From positions 126,295,319-126,359,318 of the forward strand of contig NC_086286.1 in NCBI RefSeq assembly GCF_963924245.1: a DNA stretch of 64,000 nt, given 5' to 3'. Position numbers and translations under genes: made by a program. This stretch comes from Chroicocephalus ridibundus. Its lineage: Eukaryota > Chordata > Aves > Charadriiformes > Laridae. This document shows, piece by piece, positions 59,595 through 64,000 of this stretch. Within the stretch, counting starts at the first letter, position 1. Each line of letters begins with the position of its first letter. Below the pieces are notes generated by a model. The model was not told where the DNA came from. It was given only the letters and a program-made list of their open reading frames with translations, and ran no database searches.

Positions 59595-62500
59595 ATCTCT
59601 GATGCCTGGTGTTGGTCAGTTCTTCTAACAGGTGTTACCACATCAGCACTTGCTCTCCCTGTGATGCAAATCCTTTAGCTCATGGGGCCAATAGTTTACT
59701 CACATTACCTTAATCCTTTGGGCTTGTGTAGTTGGTGTCACATTAGTTACTTATCCATTAATTACATGAAGGAGTGATGTAGAAGAATCTTGTTCAGACA
59801 TTCAAGAACTTTGTACTTCAGATATTGTTTGGCGTCAATGGGAGGCAACATCTGACAGAAGTCCAGAAGCTCAGTGTTTTGCAGCTGGGTATAAAACCCT
59901 AAAATAACTTCCAGCAATGGAGTTTCCCACCTTCTCCTGGGAGGCGTGTCCTAACAGAGGCTTAACTTTTCCATTCCTAACAACCTGGAATTCAACAGAA
60001 TAAGATGGCCCTTAGGTAGCACCTTTAGGCTGCATAGTTCCTAACAGAACAGGGTCTTGCTCATGATGTGGGATCCTCAGCATCATGGTAATATAACTAA
60101 TAAGTGCATAAGTAATTAGGGAATGAGTGGGAGCAGGAAACACATTTGTATTGATGATTTGGTGAATGTGCCAATTGAGGTGGACTCCTGTAATAAATTC
60201 GGGGCATGACAACTCCTTTGTTCTTCTGTTCCCAAAGGAGTTTCCTGATGAACCTGAGATTCCCCTGATTTCTCCTCCATCTCTTTGTAACGTAGACTAA
60301 CCTGTACTTCCATTTCTTCTGAAGAGGTCTCACATGCTAGCCTGACTTGTCCCTGGCAATGCAGCCAAGTGGAGCAGTCACTCTGCTCCTTGCCACCTTT
60401 TCCACTTTCACACTGCTGGGTGCCAGCTCCTCATGGGTGATGTCACAACCATTTGTGGTGGCACTTTCTGAACCAGATGACTGAAGTGACTTGGGTTCAG
60501 AGGACTCACTATTCAGGAGGGGAGAAAAAAAATGGAGGAATATTTTTAAGGCAGACCATTTTGACCTGGCAGAGAGACAGGAGCGTGCAGCCACAAAGGA
60601 AGGAGGGAGGGGATAATGATGCCTTAAGCCAGCTTTCCTGACGGAGGCACCACATCATATCATAGTGCTTTCTGCTGTGCCCAATGCTCTGGAAAGAGTT
60701 TGTTATTCTCAGCTGGAGGGTCCAAGGAAAAAGTCTTTCCCTAATATTCTACTACCACGGCTTTCCCAAGGCTACTGATCTAGAGACTAAAAGACCATCA
60801 GCCTGACTGCAGTCAGAGATAAGATGAAATGCCAGGGAAAGGACAGTTCTATTCCACATATGCCACACAAGTGAAACTGCAGTCTTGCTGAGAAACTGAG
60901 GGTCCTGCAGAAACTGAGGATTTATGAAAGGGGACCCAGGAGCAAGAGACAGAACTTAGCTATGGACAACCCGAGTGTGGCCTAGGATAAGCAAAATAGA
61001 TAATTAATCTCATAGTATCATAGAATGTTTTGTGTTGGAAGGGACCTTCAAAGGCCATCTAGTCCGACCCCCGTGCCATGAACAGGGACATCTTCAACTA
61101 GATCAGATTGCTCAGAGCCCCGTCTAGCATTTAGAATGTCAGTGTCTAAATGTTTCTATAAGTGAGGCACGTGGCTAAGCTCCCATATAGCTGTTGAGAC
61201 TAAGCTGACAATCCGTTGAACTTGGAGCTGGCCAAAGATAGGCGTCTAGAGGCCTTCAGAATCAGTTAGGTTCTTTTTTTCTAACTTCCATCAATTTATT
61301 TGCAAGGGGAAGTTTACTGTGTACCACAGCTACAACTATACCACTAAATTAAAAAGTGTTAGAGCAGGATCTCGTCCCTCTCTTCTCCATTGTGTTAATT
61401 CTTAAGATCTCCCTGATTTGGTCTTGGCCCAGAATAACAGTCTCCCAATACTTTAGAATCAGGGCCTGGAATGATTCATGGTAGGTGGTTTTGATGTGGC
61501 CAGCCTGCGTTTGAACAGCCAGGCTGCTTCAGCTGACCTCCATTCTGAAGAACAGGGTCTGGCACTGCTTGTTTTACTACTACAAACGTAGCCAACTGAA
61601 ATTATGAAAAAGAACCAAAACAACAAAAAACCAACAAACCCAGCCCTGCTGCCAAGGTACGTTATAATCTATGGATAAGTATTTCATTTTGTCACTGATG
61701 TCTCCAGTTTTCAAGACTTGGACTCCTGTTCAATCCACACGGAGACAATAATCTTGTGTAGTGGTAGTAACTTCCTCTTCACTTCTTCCATTTTTGAGAT
61801 TTTTCACCTATTTCTCTGAAGATTTGCCTTCTACTTCTTAATTCAGTCTTTACGTCCTCTTTGTGATTCTTAAATGGCTTTCCCACAATTTTCCTTCTAG
61901 TCGTTATAATGTCTTTTCTTCCTTGTCATTATAAACACTGAAACTTTAGCTGTGATATACAATAAATACGTGCTCAGTGAACACAATATCTTCATTATTA
62001 CTCAATGTCCATCCTTCTTTCCATCCAAAGACACGCAGTTATCTTTTACATTTTCAGCTCTGCAGTGGTGATCATCCTGCCTAAAGGTCTTTGTTGTCCC
62101 AGAGTCGGATCTCATCCCAACATGCAAAGACATGGCATGACATGGCTAGAATGACATGGGTACTAACTGACCAGAAGTGGTCACTGTGCAGTATTTGAAG
62201 CTGATGGCACCTACTAAGTTTTACACGCTAACATCTTTGCTGACAGTTTGAGTGACAAGCTATGTAGGTCTCTTCGGGAGACAAGGTGTCAATAGCTTTG
62301 TCGCTTGTTTTGCAGCCCCACTCCCAATTCAGCCTTTGTATCGGGAAATGGTTCAGCCCAAGCTGCACATGAACTTCACTTCAAAAGATATTGATGCTCT
62401 TTGTTGCAGCCAGATTATCTTTTCTGGCATGTCATAGAGTTTAAGATTATCCTTTATGTAGTGATAATGATATTTTCCACAATAAATCCCAGGGGTCCCG

Positions 62501-64000
62501 TAGAGATCTTTTCTCTCCCCCGCTTTTTTCTCCATGTTTTCCATCTGCAGAAAAATGGGTATGGATCAAACACCATCATGTAATCTCTCCACAGTCCCTT
62601 GGGGTTCATTTTTTGGAGGTGAAAATTTTCATTACCATCTTGCCAATAGGCAGTTCATCTTCTGTACCTTACTAATTTAATTTGCGCTCCTTTTATTGTT
62701 ATGTAGATTATCGCAGTGACGGGTGACTATGGATCCAACTTGATCCATGTTATCAGTTTACACATAGCTAGGAAATCTGTGATTATTAATATCTTTTCCG
62801 GGTAATCTTTTAAAGTGATTTTTTTGGCCATTCTTACTTTCTATCATTTACCTCTTGCTTTTTAACTGTTCATTACCACTCATTCAATGGTCATTCCTGT
62901 TAGGACTTCCTGGAGCTGTTACTCTTCTCTCTAGTGCAAAGCATTTAAACCACAGGAAAATTCACTGTCTTGGGTTTTCCAATCTTTTCCTTTCATAGGG
63001 ATTCTCTAATCCGCTTCAGCTCTTCTGTTTAAGTTTTCTTGTCATACCTCATCTTCAGAATCTCTGTTCCCTGCGCACAATTGGTTGTGTCCCGGAGTTT
63101 TCACCAGATACTGATGGTTTCTTTAAGGAGTGAAAATGGTGAATTCGTCACACAATTTGGGTGATTTCCTGGAATAACTTTCTGGTTATTTCAGCTGGTG
63201 CTGAAGATTAATTTTGACTGTACATCTTGCCTTTATACTTACGTTTGCATTTTCTGTTAGAGACAATGAAAGCATGCCTCCGTTCTTCCATGACTATTCA
63301 AAGGTGTCTGGATGCTTCATACGTCTTGGGCATTTCCTTGTTTCTCATATTATTCTCTTTGAATAATAATTCAAATTAACTTTTACTAATTTTGTTGAAT
63401 TCTTTCATCACATGTCTATGTCTAGCCTTATTACAGAGGCCACTATTTCTTGGAAAGGGGTCTGGGAGTGGGAGGAACAGTAACTTTTGACATTCATTCC
63501 CAAGAACTGACAGATTAGCTGAATAACAGTAAAATTCATTCCTAAGCAGTGTATCTGGACTACTGCATGGTTGACTTTGTATCTGTCAGGTTTTGAATAA
63601 CATAATTCACAGCATTTAAAAGCAAGTTGACAATGTCTCTTCTGCTGGCAGTTTTTCCATGATCTCTTGAAAACTGGACACAAAAAAGGAAAAATCTCTC
63701 CTACAGGTGAATTTGATCTCTTGCATCAATGAAAGTGCTATTCATAGACCTGAGAGTGTTGTCCCTTCAATCTGCTTTTGTTTCCTTCTACCACTGTAAC
63801 TCTAGGTCTAAACTCAAATCTGAAGTTAAATCACCTCTGCAACATAATGTATGATTGGCATATATCGTCCCAGTGGCTCTGTTTTAATTTCTTTACCATT
63901 TTGTGGAGTAAATCCAGAACACTTCAGTATTACAAGTCTTTTGTTTCCTATTATACCTTTATGTGGGTATAAACTTAGACACACGTGGAACAGGCTTGTT
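59595..64000 (+). other. RP1L1: RP1L1 intron sequence
   Basis: AT-rich DNA without a recognisable continuation of the second DCX domain. I looked for an exon encoding the expected SLQALL- and CAGxE-like block and found none, so the next exon probably lies beyond 64000. It contains one CR1 fragment (61012-61135) and an A/C-rich tract at about 61608-61650. Confidence 0.55.
61012..61135 (-). mobile_element. CR1 LINE 3' fragment, reverse orientation
   Basis: CATAGTATCATAGAATGTTT, GTGTTGGAAGGGACCTTCAA, AGGCCATCTAGTCCGACCCC and TTCAACTAGATCAGATTGCT form the reverse complement of a CR1 3' end. Confidence 0.93.

Noticed and set aside
59589..59678. Continuation of RP1L1 coding past 59588
   Set aside because: The added residues do not continue the DCX2 domain and reach a stop; the segment reads as intron.

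Overview
The window is a 64 kb piece of a vertebrate nuclear genome, almost certainly a bird. The evidence is about a dozen CR1 (chicken repeat 1) LINE copies on both strands, several ending in the avian 3' signature ATTCTATGATTCTATGA. There are also intron-containing genes, a GC-rich compact promoter region, and large AT-rich intergenic stretches without Alu-like or L1-like repeats.

Three genes can be supported from the sequence. (1) SOX7 (+ strand, CDS 1619-1844 joined to 4262-5169) is complete, with one 2.4 kb intron interrupting the HMG box, as in other SoxF genes. It was identified by its HMG box, an EFDQYL motif and a C-terminus typical of SOX7 rather than SOX17 or SOX18. (2) A C8orf74 orthologue (- strand) is represented by its last three coding exons (19348-19688, 17779-17827, 17081-17250). 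Their splice phases fit together exactly, and the middle one is a 49-nt microexon. The N-terminal exon or exons were not located. (3) The first coding exon of RP1L1 (+ strand, 58950-59588) encodes one whole doublecortin (DCX) domain and the start of a second. Its donor appears to be a non-canonical GC site (AAG|GCAAGT). The order and orientation SOX7 > < C8orf74 RP1L1 > matches my recollection of human 8p23.1, and it parallels the SOX17-RP1 pair on human 8q.

Layout: 1-1618 is the SOX7 5' flank, with homopolymer tracts and a CpG-rich start region. 1619-6480 is SOX7; its intron carries a GC-rich minisatellite of about 68 bp per unit. 6480-17080 is intergenic with one long CR1 (12425-13126) and short tandem repeats. 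17081-19688 holds the C8orf74 exons. 19689-58930 is the unlocated 5' part of C8orf74 plus intergenic DNA and/or RP1L1 upstream sequence, with many CR1 copies, MIR-like SINE traces, microsatellites and a few AT-rich blocks that look like conserved non-coding elements. 58931-59588 is the RP1L1 exon, and the rest is RP1L1 intron.

SOX7 is an endothelial/endodermal transcription factor, RP1L1 a photoreceptor axoneme protein, and C8orf74 is uncharacterised. They share a chromosomal neighbourhood rather than a pathway. I see no mobile defence system, CRISPR array, tRNA or rRNA. Most long open frames here, notably across the SOX7 minisatellite, are non-coding.
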